Origin: Clostridiaceae bacterium 14S0207
GTDB lineage: Bacteria > Bacillota > Clostridia > Clostridiales > Clostridiaceae
Assembly: GCA_003288255.1 (NCBI GenBank)
Contig: CP026600.1
Coordinates: 930,001 to 994,000, forward strand
Direction: 5' to 3'
DNA: 64,000 bases
Shown here: piece by piece, positions 18,262 to 27,507 of the stretch
Layout of the letters: each line of letters opens with the position of its first letter
Position numbering within the stretch: the first letter of the stretch is position 1
Translations under genes and position numbers: made by a program
Notes under the pieces: model-generated
Database searches by the model: none
What the model was told of the DNA's origin: nothing
What the model saw: the letters and a program-made list of their open reading frames with translations, nothing else

Positions 18262-18885
18262 ATGAATGGCGAACTTATATCTAAAAAAGAACTCTTGGAA
18301 ATTACAAAAATTTCTTATGGTCAACTTTATAGATGGAAAAGAAAAAGTCTCATACCAGAGGAGTGGTTTATAAAAAAATCTAGTTATACAGGACAGGAAA
18401 CTTTTTTTCCTAAGAAAAAAATTATAGATAGGATAGAGAAAATTTTAAAGTTAAAAGATGATGTATCTTTAGATGAACTTGCTAATATGTTTTCTAGTAA
18501 AATTAATATAGATGATATTAATATAAATGAAATTATAGAAAAAAATATACTTTGTAAACAAACAATTACACTTTATGAGGAACTTTACGAGAAAAATTTT
18601 CTTTATAAATTTAAAGACTTAATTTTTATGACTATTTTAGAAGAAAAGCTATCTAATGGTCAAGCAACTTTAGATGAAATGAAACTTTTAATAAGGCTTA
18701 TGGATGGTAATTATGATAAACTACAAAAAGATAATGGCAGGATATATCTAATAAGAAAATTAGGTATATCCTTTTGTGTAGGTTTCTATGGAAAGGATAT
18801 ATTTATAGATGAGAAAAGTAAGGTAGTTTTTATTGTAGATATAAAGGAGTATATAGAAAAACTAAAATTAAAGATTCAATTATAA
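18262..18885 (+). CDS. yhbD: YhbD-like (DUF4004) MerR-type regulator
   Basis: The 207-aa protein begins ELISKKELLEITKISYGQLYRWKRKSLIPEEWF, a winged-helix MerR-like reading head, followed by YTGQETFFPKKKIIDRIEKIL. This is the YhbD/DUF4004 pattern. It lies 37 nt after the bactofilin gene with a GAGGTG ribosome site. It may bind the palindromes in front of the operon. Confidence 0.8.
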   Translation: MNGELISKKELLEITKISYGQLYRWKRKSLIPEEWFIKKSSYTGQETFFPKKKIIDRIEKILKLKDDVSLDELANMFSSKINIDDININEIIEKNILCKQTITLYEELYEKNFLYKFKDLIFMTILEEKLSNGQATLDEMKLLIRLMDGNYDKLQKDNGRIYLIRKLGISFCVGFYGKDIFIDEKSKVVFIVDIKEYIEKLKLKIQL

Positions 18886-18938
18886 AATTATATTAAGGGA
18901 TTTAAATTATATAATACTTAATTCTAGGAGGATGGGGT

Positions 18939-20228
18939 ATGGTGAAAGGTAATAATATAATAGATAAAGAAAAAGATAAAATTAAATTATGGAATAAGGA
19001 TTTCTTTCTTTTATGGCAAGGACAATTAGTATCTATGTTTGGAGATGCTATTTATCTTATGGCACTTAATTTTTGGGTATTAGATGTTACTAAATCCACA
19101 GCGTTAATGGGACTTTTAAGTACATTGTCTATGCTACCTAAAATAATTTTAGGCCCTTTTGCTGGGGTATGGGTAGATAGATTAAACAGGAAAAAAATTA
19201 TAGTTTTAGCAGACTTAATTCAAGGAATTTTTGTGACATTTGTTGGAGTGGCAGCATTGTGTGGGTTCATAAAAGTTTGGATGGTATTTATAGTTGGGAT
19301 TATAGAAGGATTGTGCACAGCATTTTTTAATCCAGCAGTACAATCTGTAAGAACAGAGTTGGTACATGAGTCAAAATTAGTACAAGCCAATTCTGTAAGT
19401 AGTTTAGCTCAGTCAGGTATGGATATGTTAGGTAATGCATTAGGAGGAATATTATATGCTACAATAGGAGCACCTTATATGTTCTTTTTTAATGGACTTA
19501 GTTATATATTTTCTGCCTTTACGGAAATGTTTATAAATGTGCCTGATATAAAGGATAGAAAGGAAGATTTAACGTTTATAGAAGATTTAAAACAGGGATT
19601 TAAATTTTTATGGAATTTTAAAACATTAAGGAATGTCTTTATGATAGCATCAGAATTAAACTTATTTTATTGTGCAGGATTAATATTAATATTACCGTAT
19701 TTTAAACAGGCATCATTTTTAGGTCCTAAAAAATATGGTATTGCTATGGCTATATTATCTTTAGGTATGGTATCAGCGAGTCTTTTATTATCGATAAAAG
19801 AAGTAAAAAGAGAAAATAAATTTAAGTTATATTGTATTTCTATGATTTTAAATGGACCTTTATTAGTTTTTTTTACGCTAACTAAAAGTTTTTCATTAAT
19901 TCTTATTTTTTTATATAGTTCAGCATTTTTTAATGTTGTCTTTAATACTATTTTTACAGCTACTATTAATGTAATAGTACCTAATAATATGAGAGGAAAG
20001 GTATTTGGACTCATGGGAACGATAAGCATGGGATTACAACCAATAGGAACTTTAATAGGTGGAGTATTAGGGGAAGTTTTAGGGATTACTATGGCTATGA
20101 GGCTAATGTTTATACTAGGTAGTATAGCATTAATGCTTATGGTTGCCATTAAAAAAATGAGATATTTGATTGAATTTAGCAGTGAGGAAGAAAGTATAGA
20201 CGAACTTATAAAAAGAACTAATAAATAA
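18939..20228 (+). CDS. MFS transporter, macrolide-efflux-like
   Basis: The 429-aa protein has about 12 membrane segments and the N-terminal FLLWQGQLVSMFGDAIYLMALNFWVLD region typical of the MefA/YkuC-like MFS group, with GPFAGVWVDRLNRKKIIV as the A-motif loop. It is probably a proton-driven drug or solute exporter; the substrate is unknown. It starts 53 nt after yhbD and could be in the same transcript. Confidence 0.85.
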   Translation: MVKGNNIIDKEKDKIKLWNKDFFLLWQGQLVSMFGDAIYLMALNFWVLDVTKSTALMGLLSTLSMLPKIILGPFAGVWVDRLNRKKIIVLADLIQGIFVTFVGVAALCGFIKVWMVFIVGIIEGLCTAFFNPAVQSVRTELVHESKLVQANSVSSLAQSGMDMLGNALGGILYATIGAPYMFFFNGLSYIFSAFTEMFINVPDIKDRKEDLTFIEDLKQGFKFLWNFKTLRNVFMIASELNLFYCAGLILILPYFKQASFLGPKKYGIAMAILSLGMVSASLLLSIKEVKRENKFKLYCISMILNGPLLVFFTLTKSFSLILIFLYSSAFFNVVFNTIFTATINVIVPNNMRGKVFGLMGTISMGLQPIGTLIGGVLGEVLGITMAMRLMFILGSIALMLMVAIKKMRYLIEFSSEEESIDELIKRTNK

Positions 20229-20324
20229 AATAGAAATTTTAATCTTTATAGCTAATTGTGATATAATATATTTAAAATAAATTAAAAATTTTTATTTAAA
20301 TATATAAAAGAGGTAATACAATTA

Positions 20325-21068
20325 ATGAGTGATTTAGGTGGGAAGGTAGTTTTAATATCTGGAAGTTCTAGAGGAATAGGAAAAGCTATAGCCTTAGCTT
20401 TTGCAAAAGAAAATGCGACTATAATTATTAATTATAAAAGTTCAGATAATAAAGCAGATGAAGTAAAGAAAGAAATAGAGTCTATAGGAGGATATGCACA
20501 TCTTTTAAAGGGGGATGTGAGTTCCTATGAACAATGTAAGAGTATGGTTCAAGATATAATAAAGAAATTTGGTAAAATAGATGTTCTTGTAAATAATGCG
20601 GCGGTAAGTAAAATAGATGTATTTTCTTTTTGCACAGAGGAAACTTGGGATTATATTATAGGAACAAATTTAAAGGGTGTTTTTAATCTAACACACAATG
20701 TAGTTAAATATATGGTAGATAAAAAAGAAGGGTGTATAATTAATATCTCTTCAATGTGGGGCGAGGTTGGTGCAGCATGTGAAGTTATTTATTCTACATC
20801 AAAGGGGGGGATTAATGCATTTACTAAAGCATTGGGTAAGGAACTAGCTCCATCTGGTATAAGAGTAAATGCTATTAGCCCTGGTGTTATAGATACAGAA
20901 ATGAATAATTGTCTATCAAAGGAAGATAAGGAATCATTGGAAGAAGAAATACCAATGAATAGAATGGGAATGCCAGAGGAGATAGGGAAAGTAGCTGTAT
21001 TTTTAGCTAAAGAAGATTCTAGTTATATGACGGGTCAGGTTTTAAGGGTTGATGGTGGATTTATTTAA
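20325..21068 (+). CDS. SDR-family oxidoreductase, FabG-like
   Basis: The 247-aa protein shows SGSSRGIGKAIA (cofactor loop), NNAAVSKIDV (NNAG-like motif), INISSMWG, and the catalytic YSTSKGG. The C-terminal MTGQVLRVDGGFI matches 3-oxoacyl-ACP reductases such as YmfI/FabG. It is not next to other fatty-acid genes, so the substrate is open. Confidence 0.9.
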   Translation: MSDLGGKVVLISGSSRGIGKAIALAFAKENATIIINYKSSDNKADEVKKEIESIGGYAHLLKGDVSSYEQCKSMVQDIIKKFGKIDVLVNNAAVSKIDVFSFCTEETWDYIIGTNLKGVFNLTHNVVKYMVDKKEGCIINISSMWGEVGAACEVIYSTSKGGINAFTKALGKELAPSGIRVNAISPGVIDTEMNNCLSKEDKESLEEEIPMNRMGMPEEIGKVAVFLAKEDSSYMTGQVLRVDGGFI

Positions 21069-21226
21069 TTAGTATTAAATTAATAAGTTTAAAATATTGT
21101 AATAATATCTTATAAAATAGTTTTAAATTTCTTAACAATAACTTAATACTTTATTATGTGATACATGATACAATATACAATATAACAAAGAATGGGTATT
21201 ACATAAAAGGTGAGGAGATTGATACT

Positions 21227-21586
21227 ATGGAAAATAGTTTTAATAAAGGAGTAAGAAACTTGAAGAATATATTAATCTATATATTGGTAGCAATTGTAGC
21301 TTTATTCTTAATAAACTTTGTTATAAAAGGAGCTTTCTATATTGGAGGAGCCGTTTTAGCTATATATATAATATATAAGTTAAATACTAGAGGAAAAGTT
21401 TGGTTTTCACAATTATCCAATTCTATTAAAAAGAAAAAATTTGAAAAAGAAATGGCTAAAGTAAAAGAAAATAAAGGTGGAATTAGTTATATAGAAGCTG
21501 AAATTGTAAAACAATCTAATTTTGATAAGATAAATCAAAAAGAGTATGAATATATAGATGTAGATTACAAGGATGTTAATAATTAG
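21227..21586 (+). CDS. Small membrane protein of unknown function
   Basis: The 119-aa product has two adjacent hydrophobic helices (ILIYILVAIVALFLINFVI and GAFYIGGAVLAIYIIYKL) and a charged, soluble C-terminal tail rich in Lys and Glu. GTGAGGAG before this ATG sets the start; the frame runs 23 codons further up without a ribosome site. I do not recognise a family. Confidence 0.7.
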   Translation: MENSFNKGVRNLKNILIYILVAIVALFLINFVIKGAFYIGGAVLAIYIIYKLNTRGKVWFSQLSNSIKKKKFEKEMAKVKENKGGISYIEAEIVKQSNFDKINQKEYEYIDVDYKDVNN

Positions 21587-21602
21587 AATGTATTTAAATT
21601 AA

Positions 21603-21640
21603 AAGTCATTTATTTTATATAGATGACTTCTTTAGCTTTT
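21603..21640 (+). terminator. Weak terminator after the small membrane protein gene
   Basis: AAGTCAT and ATGACTT (21603-21609, 21623-21629) are followed by a broken T-run. Confidence 0.5.
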
Positions 21641-21652
21641 AAGTATAAAGAA

Positions 21653-21683
21653 TAGCCCATACTATAAAATATAGTATGGGCTA
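21653..21683. terminator. Hairpin between convergent genes
   Basis: TAGCCCATACTATA and TATAGTATGGGCTA form a perfect 14-bp stem around AAA. On the minus strand it is followed by TTCTTTA, so it probably ends the aminotransferase transcript. Confidence 0.7.
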
Positions 21684-21689
21684 AAAAAT

Positions 21690-23045
21690 TTAAAAATAAG
21701 AAAAATTACTATTTAAATATTTCTTTAAATATTTGTCTTTATTTTGAATGATCTCATTAAGAGCACATATAAGTCTATCTATATCATTTCTAGTATTATA
21801 AAAACCTAAACTTACTCTTACCATACCAGGTCTACCGTCTTTATTTTTTCTGTAATGTTCAGCTTCTTCTTCAGACACATTTAAAATTCTCTGAACATAA
21901 GGTTGTGCACAAAAGCAACCACTTCTAGTTGCTATACCAAATTCATAAGATAAGATTTTTGATAAAATTTCATGATGAATACCATTTATATTAAATGGTA
22001 TTATTCCAACTGAATTTTCTATATCATTATCTATATAAACTGTAATATCTTTCATTTCCTTTAGAGCATTCATTAAATATGATTTTAATAAATTCTCGTT
22101 ATTATCAACTTTATCTAAATTCATTGAATTTAGGCTTCTTACTGCAGTTGCAAGAGCCACAGCTCCAATAATGTTTGGAGATCCAGCCTCATCTTTATGA
22201 GGAGGTTCATCCCATGTTACCTTTCTATGGGTAACTACATCAACAATTCCTCCACCTTTGTGATCTGGTGGTAACTTTTCAAATTCACATTTAGGTCCAA
22301 TTAATACACCAGTTCCATAAGGTGCATACATTTTATGACCCGAAAAAGCTAAAAAATCAATATGCTTAGGATCATTATGGTCTAACATAGAAAATTTAGA
22401 ATGGGGAATTAATTGAGCACCATCGACTAAAATTTTAGCACCATATTTATGAGCTAGCGTAGCTATTTCATGTACAGGATTTTTATAGCCTGTAACATTA
22501 GAAGCGCCTGTTACTGTGACTAATTTAACATTGCCTTTAGAATATTTAAGCTTATTTTCTAAATCTTGTAAATCTAATCTATAATTTTTATCTATTTCAA
22601 CATATTGAATATTAAAATTTTCTCTCCAGGGTAGGTCGTTGGAGTGATGCTCCATACAAGTACTTATTATAGTGCTTCCTTTATACATATACCTCATCAT
22701 ATTGGCTAATTTGTTTATTGCTTCAGTAGTATTTTTAACGTAAATTACTGTATCTTCTTGTTTATCTCCTCCAACAAAGTCTAAAATGACTTCTTTAGAA
22801 TACTCATATAGTGCAGAGGATAGCTGAGATTTATAGCCTGTACCTCTATGATATGATGAGTAATACGGAGAAAAACTAGTTATTTCTTTCAAAACTGAAT
22901 TTAGTGGTGGAGTAGTAGCGGCATTGTCAAAGTTAACTTCCTTAACTAATCTTCCATTTTGAAGAGGAACAAGTGTATCTACCCCGGCAACATTATATAT
23001 ATTTGCACTAAACATTCTTGGATTAAAACATATATTTTTTTTCAT
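21690..23045 (-). CDS. Class V aminotransferase / cysteine desulfurase-like protein
   Basis: The 451-aa PLP enzyme has NFDNAATTPPL near the N-terminus, MEHHSNDLPW, the cofactor Asp in ILVDGAQLIPH, the Schiff-base Lys in FSGHKMYAPYGTG and a Cys-containing loop RSGCFCAQPY. This fits the SufS/Csd group, which draws sulfur or selenium from (seleno)cysteine. A 36-residue N-terminal extension precedes the fold. No iron-sulfur assembly genes sit next to it, so it may be a stand-alone sulfur or selenium donor. Confidence 0.85.
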   Translation of the reverse strand: MKKNICFNPRMFSANIYNVAGVDTLVPLQNGRLVKEVNFDNAATTPPLNSVLKEITSFSPYYSSYHRGTGYKSQLSSALYEYSKEVILDFVGGDKQEDTVIYVKNTTEAINKLANMMRYMYKGSTIISTCMEHHSNDLPWRENFNIQYVEIDKNYRLDLQDLENKLKYSKGNVKLVTVTGASNVTGYKNPVHEIATLAHKYGAKILVDGAQLIPHSKFSMLDHNDPKHIDFLAFSGHKMYAPYGTGVLIGPKCEFEKLPPDHKGGGIVDVVTHRKVTWDEPPHKDEAGSPNIIGAVALATAVRSLNSMNLDKVDNNENLLKSYLMNALKEMKDITVYIDNDIENSVGIIPFNINGIHHEILSKILSYEFGIATRSGCFCAQPYVQRILNVSEEEAEHYRKNKDGRPGMVRVSLGFYNTRNDIDRLICALNEIIQNKDKYLKKYLNSNFSYF

Positions 23046-23259
23046 AATGTTACCTCCCTATAAGCATAAGCTTATGGTATTAGTAGATAAATTCTTACCA
23101 TTTATTATATGTGTAAAATTATAAGAATGTGAAAATTATTAAAATCTAAAAATAATTAATAAAACTAATAACATTTTTGTGACTTAAGTAATATATTATA
23201 AGTGTGTAAGTTACAGACATAAGATTAAAAATCGAGGAATGGAAGGAGAGAAGGATTAT

Positions 23260-23379
23260 ATGTATTGCTGCTGGTGGTTCTTAATAATAATTCTAATATT
23301 TTTCTTTTGGTGGTGGTGTACACCATCATTCTACGGATTAGGTTCCGGTTATCGCAACTCTTGCTGTTGTTGTCAATAA
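23260..23379 (+). CDS. 39-aa Cys/Trp-rich membrane peptide
   Basis: A strong ribosome site (GGAAGGAGAG) precedes an ATG and a 39-codon frame: MYCCWWFLI, a run of Ile/Leu/Phe, then WWWC, and a tail ending NSCCCCQ. One membrane helix is predicted, with Cys residues at both ends. The gene has its own perfect terminator, which supports a real transcript. I do not recognise the family; such peptides are often sporulation-related in Firmicutes. Confidence 0.7.
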   Translation: MYCCWWFLIIILIFFFWWWCTPSFYGLGSGYRNSCCCCQ

Positions 23380-23409
23380 ACAAATATTTGGGGTATAATA
23401 CTTGTTTTT

Positions 23410-23440
23410 GGAGTTCTAAATTTTTAGAACTCCTTTTTTT
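23410..23440 (+). terminator. Terminator of the 39-aa peptide gene
   Basis: GGAGTTCTAAA and TTTAGAACTCC form a perfect 11-bp stem with a two-base loop, followed by seven T. Confidence 0.9.
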
Positions 23441-23521
23441 AGTTAAATTTTGTTTTTTGGTATATGTTTTTATGTAATAAATAAAATATAGTATAAAGGA
23501 TTATAAATTTAGGAGGAATAT

Positions 23522-24010
23522 ATGAACACAGGAAAGAGCAAATTTAATCTTTTTTATTTTCTATTATCATTTATTATAACATTAGGTACTGGATTTTTAA
23601 GTTATATATTTACTAAAAGTTCTATGGTGCTTTATGAGAAATTAAAGAAACCTTCTTTTACCCCTCCAGATATTATATTTTTCATAGTGTGGACAGTGTT
23701 ATTTATATTAATGGGTCTAGCTTTATATAGAATTTTAAAGTTAAAAGATGAAGGGAAAAATATAAAAAAGGCAGTACTTTTATTTTCTATACAACTAGGA
23801 TTAAATTTTTTATGGTCTATAATATTTTTTAGAAAAAGACTTATTTTTATGGCATTCTTAGAACTTATATTGTTGGTTATATTTATAATATTAACTATTA
23901 TAGAATTCTTTAAAAAAGATAAAATTGCTGGTATATTATTAATACCCTATGTTTTATGGTGTATTTTTGCAGGAGTTTTAAACTATTTTGTTTGGTTTTT
24001 AAATGCATAG
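23522..24010 (+). CDS. tspO: TspO/MBR family protein
   Basis: The 162-aa protein has five membrane segments and the TspO hallmarks KKPSFTPPDIIFFIVWTVLFILMGLALYRI and LGLNFLWSIIFF. Family members bind tetrapyrroles and sterols; the bacterial role is usually linked to porphyrin handling or stress. An AGGAGG site precedes the ATG. Given the cobalamin genes 14 kb upstream a tetrapyrrole link is possible but not shown. Confidence 0.9.
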   Translation: MNTGKSKFNLFYFLLSFIITLGTGFLSYIFTKSSMVLYEKLKKPSFTPPDIIFFIVWTVLFILMGLALYRILKLKDEGKNIKKAVLLFSIQLGLNFLWSIIFFRKRLIFMAFLELILLVIFIILTIIEFFKKDKIAGILLIPYVLWCIFAGVLNYFVWFLNA

Positions 24011-24113
24011 TGTAATTGTTTAGTTAATAAAAATAAAACTAAAAAACTGTTTAAATTATGAGAAATAAGTTATTTTTACAAATAATGTGTAGCTAAAAGG
24101 AGATGGAAAAATA

Positions 24114-24142
24114 TTGGAAAAAAACTTCCTATAGTATATAAT
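24114..24142 (+). promoter_or_regulatory. Promoter of the YibE/F gene
   Basis: TTGGAA, 17-bp spacer, TATAAT, about 55 bp before the start codon. Confidence 0.65.
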
Positions 24143-24196
24143 AATATTATGAATTTTATTCCAAAATTTGTAATAAAATTATAGGGAGAGATGAAT

Positions 24197-25426
24197 ATGG
24201 TAGCCTATAAAGGAGATTTAAATTTTAAAAATTTAACCCGAAAAGAAAAATTGGTATTACAAAAAAGTAAGGCTAGGGTTAGAATAGTAAAGATTTTGCT
24301 TGTTGTAACTATGGTTGTAGGAATTTTATATTTTAATCCTAATATAATTGTAAATTTAAAAAGTAACATTATGAACGTATCTATAGGTACAGGAATATAT
24401 AAATCAAAGGTATTAAGACTGCAAAAAGAAGAATATGTGTATCAAGAAGCAGGTGGAACCACCAAAAAAGGAATTCAAAAGATAAGTGTACAAATAAATC
24501 AAGGAAAGTTTAAAGGAAAGATTCTTACTATAGAAAATAATTATGATAATTCTAATCCTTATAGTTATGTTATGAAAAAAGGGGACAGATTATACTTATC
24601 TGTTGAGGAGAAGAATGGAGATATAAAAAATGCATATATATATGATTATGATAGAGGAATGTATATAGCTATTTTGAGTGCAACTTTTATTTTAAGTGTC
24701 ATATTAATTGGAGGGAAAAAGGGTATAAAAACTTGTTTATGTATAGCTGTCACACTTCCTATTGTAACTAAGCTAATTCCTTATTTTATATTAAAAGGAT
24801 ATAATTATATTATTGTGATTTTAATGTTTTCACTTATTTTAATAGGCATTTTGACTGTAATAATGGAAGGAATAAGTAAAGAATCTATAGCTACAATGTT
24901 AGGGTCCGTTGGAGGAATGCTAGTTGGAGGAGGTTTTATTTATGTATTTCAATATCTATGTAAAATAACAGGTATATCTTCTGATCAAATTCAGTTATTG
25001 TTATATAATGGAAAAAATATTAATTTTACAGGCGTATTATTTGCAAGTCTTGTTATAGGATCATTAGGTGCTATAATGCATATGAGTTTAAATGTAACCA
25101 GAGCAATGCAAAAAGCTGATTTAGAAACTATGAATATAAAGGTTACAGATCTTATGAAAATTGGATTTAAAGAAGGAAAGGCATCTTTAGGGGCAATGAC
25201 AAATACTTTAATTTTGGCCTATTTGGGAGCCACGCTGCAAGTTATAATAATATTTATGGTATCTAACAATGTTACATTATTACAAGGAATAAATGGGGAA
25301 ACAATAGTATTAGAGATATTAAGAATTATTACAGGGGTTTTAGGGTTTATGGCAGCGATTCCCGCAACTACACTTGTATATGGATTTTTATATAAAAAAG
25401 AATTTTTAAATAAGAAATATGTTTAA
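24197..25426 (+). CDS. YibE/F family membrane protein
   Basis: The 409-aa protein has an N-terminal membrane anchor, an external domain (about residues 60-150), then seven or so membrane helices with GMLVGGGFIYVFQYL, SLVIGSLGAIMHMSLNVTRAM and the closing GVLGFMAAIPATTLVYGFLY, typical of YibE/F. A first ATG at 24191 is too close to the GGGAG ribosome site, so the ATG at 24197 is preferred. Function of the family is unknown. Confidence 0.85.
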   Translation: MVAYKGDLNFKNLTRKEKLVLQKSKARVRIVKILLVVTMVVGILYFNPNIIVNLKSNIMNVSIGTGIYKSKVLRLQKEEYVYQEAGGTTKKGIQKISVQINQGKFKGKILTIENNYDNSNPYSYVMKKGDRLYLSVEEKNGDIKNAYIYDYDRGMYIAILSATFILSVILIGGKKGIKTCLCIAVTLPIVTKLIPYFILKGYNYIIVILMFSLILIGILTVIMEGISKESIATMLGSVGGMLVGGGFIYVFQYLCKITGISSDQIQLLLYNGKNINFTGVLFASLVIGSLGAIMHMSLNVTRAMQKADLETMNIKVTDLMKIGFKEGKASLGAMTNTLILAYLGATLQVIIIFMVSNNVTLLQGINGETIVLEILRIITGVLGFMAAIPATTLVYGFLYKKEFLNKKYV

Positions 25427-25443
25427 AAACATTAATTAATAAT

Positions 25444-25476
25444 TATGATTTCATAATTCACAGTTATGAAATCATA
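25444..25476. other. Hairpin after the YibE/F gene
   Basis: TATGATTTCATAA and TTATGAAATCATA form a perfect 13-bp stem with a 7-nt loop but without a clear T-run. It may act as a weak terminator. Confidence 0.5.
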
Positions 25477-25546
25477 TGTTAAAATAAAATTAAAAAATTG
25501 ATAAAAAGTTAACATTAGAATAAACATTAAAAAGAGGAGAATGGAA

Positions 25547-25948
25547 ATGGAAGAAGCTATAATTGTACTTATGGAAAAAGAAAAAGATACAGGAAAATTT
25601 ATAGGAGAAAAAGGGAGTTATACTATAGAAAAAGGTGACTTGGTTCATAGCTTTTATGTTCTTAAGGATAACAAAGGTGAAGAAGTATATATAACATTAA
25701 CAACAGATAAGGATTTAAAAGATTGGGAGTACACGGCTTTTTATGATTATATTAATTTAGATAATTTAAAAAGTTTCTATGAAGATGTAGAAGAAGTTGA
25801 TGACGAATTTAACCCAGCGTTTAGATTTAAAATTGACTATAATGAGGAAGAAATGGAAGAAAAGTTAAATCAGTTTATAGATGTATATTATGAAGAAATT
25901 TTAAAAACTTATGATGAAATTAAAGATTTAGAAGAAGAATATATATAA
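25547..25948 (+). CDS. Acidic clostridial protein of unknown function
   Basis: The 133-aa product is soluble and strongly acidic, with EKGSYTIEKGDLVHSFYV, DWEYTAFYDYIN and a Glu-rich C-terminal helix. It may belong to the DUF6762 group of Clostridium proteins, which I recall only by pattern. A GAGGAG site fits the second of two in-frame ATG codons. Confidence 0.7.
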   Translation: MEEAIIVLMEKEKDTGKFIGEKGSYTIEKGDLVHSFYVLKDNKGEEVYITLTTDKDLKDWEYTAFYDYINLDNLKSFYEDVEEVDDEFNPAFRFKIDYNEEEMEEKLNQFIDVYYEEILKTYDEIKDLEEEYI

Positions 25949-26020
25949 AAATTTATACTTTAGGTATTATAAATAGAAAAAAAGGAATAATATACTTATA
26001 ATATCTAGAGGAGTGGTAAC

Positions 26021-26665
26021 ATGAGAATACCAAGACATGTTGGAATAATTCCTGATGGCAATAGACGATGGGCTGTGACTCAAGGAATAAAAAAGTCAGA
26101 AGGATATGATAATGGTTTAAAGCCAGGGCTTGAAGCACTTAAAATTCTACAAGATGCAGGAGTAGAAGAAGTTACTTATTATGGATTTACTACAGATAAT
26201 ACTAAAAGACCTAGAGAACAAAGGGAAGCTTTTACTAAAGCATGTATAGATGCAGTAAAATTAATAAGTTACGAAAGTGCCTCGCTTTTGGTTGTAGGAG
26301 ATAAAGAATCACCAATGTTTCCTAAAGAATTAATTCCTTTTACTAAAAGAGTTAATTTCAAAGATGGTGGAATAAAAGTGAATTTTTTAGTCAACTATGG
26401 ATGGAATTGGGATTTATATTCACTAAACGAAGGAAGTTTTACAAATAGAAAAGAAATTTATGACAATATAAAATCTAATGAGATTTCCAGAATAGATCTT
26501 ATTATAAGATGGGGTGGTAGAAGAAGATTAAGTGGTTTTTTGCCGGTCCAATCAGTGTATTCTGATTTTTACATAATAGATGAATTGTGGCCAGAATTTA
26601 AACCAGAACATATATATGAAGCACTAAACTGGTATAATACTCAAGATGTTACGTTAGGTGGATAA
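26021..26665 (+). CDS. Divergent undecaprenyl-diphosphate-synthase-like protein
   Basis: The 214-aa protein has the cis-prenyltransferase blocks HVGIIPDGNRRWA (catalytic Asp12), YYGFTTDNTKRP, VNFLVNYGWNWDL and LIIRWGGRRRLSGFLPVQSVYSDFY. It is shorter than housekeeping UppS (about 240-250 aa) and changes conserved positions: RWGGRRRLSGF replaces RTGGE-RLSNF, and YGWN replaces YGGR. It stands alone, not next to cdsA or dxr, so it is probably a second, specialised or regulatory prenyltransferase. Confidence 0.8.
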   Translation: MRIPRHVGIIPDGNRRWAVTQGIKKSEGYDNGLKPGLEALKILQDAGVEEVTYYGFTTDNTKRPREQREAFTKACIDAVKLISYESASLLVVGDKESPMFPKELIPFTKRVNFKDGGIKVNFLVNYGWNWDLYSLNEGSFTNRKEIYDNIKSNEISRIDLIIRWGGRRRLSGFLPVQSVYSDFYIIDELWPEFKPEHIYEALNWYNTQDVTLGG

Positions 26666-26695
26666 AAAGGTGAAGAAATTAAACTTCACCTTTTT
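26664..26695. terminator. Bidirectional terminator
   Basis: AAAAAGGTGAAG and CTTCACCTTTTT form a 12-bp stem with A/T runs on both sides, serving the UppS-like and glutaredoxin genes. Confidence 0.85.
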
Positions 26696-26722
26696 GTGTT
26701 ATATAGATTAAGGAAAAAAAGT

Positions 26723-26950
26723 TTATAGACCTAATAAAGAATCAATTTTATTTTGATCAAAGCCGGAAACGGCTTCATCATCTATTAATATTACAGGTAC
26801 ACCCATAAATCCCATAGAAATTAATTTTTTTCTATTTTCAGTTTCTTTTACATTTCTTTCTTCAAATTCTATACCTTTTTCCTTTAAATAATTTTTAGCA
26901 GTAATACAATGTGGACAAGTATCTGATGTAAAAACTATAACTTTTGACAT
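26723..26950 (-). CDS. Glutaredoxin/NrdH-like thioredoxin-fold protein
   Basis: The 75-aa protein starts MSKVIVFTSDTCPHCITAKNYL, with a CPHC redox motif, and has FMGVPVILIDDEAVSGFDQNKI as the cis-Pro segment. It is a small thiol-disulfide carrier. The ribosome site GGAGGATATT before this ATG sets the start over an upstream in-frame ATG. Confidence 0.9.
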   Translation of the reverse strand: MSKVIVFTSDTCPHCITAKNYLKEKGIEFEERNVKETENRKKLISMGFMGVPVILIDDEAVSGFDQNKIDSLLGL

Positions 26951-27198
26951 AATATCCTCCTTAAACAATACACTTTAGTTTATATTATATAATAGTTATT
27001 ATTTGTTGTAAATAATTATCGATAAAATATATAACATTACTTAAAAATATATTTTGTAAAAAACAAATTTCTATACAAAAAATAATTTTTTATAAAATAA
27101 AAGTCTTTTAGTTAATAATGTATAGATATAGTTATTTTACATATTATAAATGTGTAGTTGCAATAGAATAGATAAATTAATAAAAAGGAGATATTTTT

Positions 27199-27438
27199 AT
27201 GAATAAACCATTTATGACAGTACAAAATGGAAAAGGTGAAACCGTGGAATTAGAATTAGTTGATACTATAACAATAACACCTAATAAGTATATAATAGTA
27301 TCAGAAGTAAATTCAGATAATGCATTTGCATATAAAGTTAATACAAAAAGTGGAGAAGTAAAATACCAATCTATAGGTGAAGGTGCTGAATTTAAGAAAG
27401 TGCTACAAGCATATAATGAAAAACACAAAAATGACTAA
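27199..27438 (+). CDS. DUF1292-like small protein
   Basis: The 79-aa product MNKPFMTVQNGKGETVEL... with VDTITITPNKYIIVSEV and FKKVLQAYNEK resembles the DUF1292 family common in Firmicutes. AAAGGAG precedes the ATG. Its function is unknown. Confidence 0.75.
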   Translation: MNKPFMTVQNGKGETVELELVDTITITPNKYIIVSEVNSDNAFAYKVNTKSGEVKYQSIGEGAEFKKVLQAYNEKHKND

Positions 27439-27460
27439 TAAAAATACATAGAATATAAAA

Positions 27461-27489
27461 AAGGCTCTGTTTTTATTAAACAGGGCCTT
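27461..27489 (+). terminator. Terminator between DUF1292-like and CopZ-like genes
   Basis: AAGGCTCTGTTT and AAACAGGGCCTT form a 12-bp stem with one wobble, followed by TATATTAT. Confidence 0.65.
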
Positions 27490-27507
27490 ATATTATATAA
27501 AAAATAT

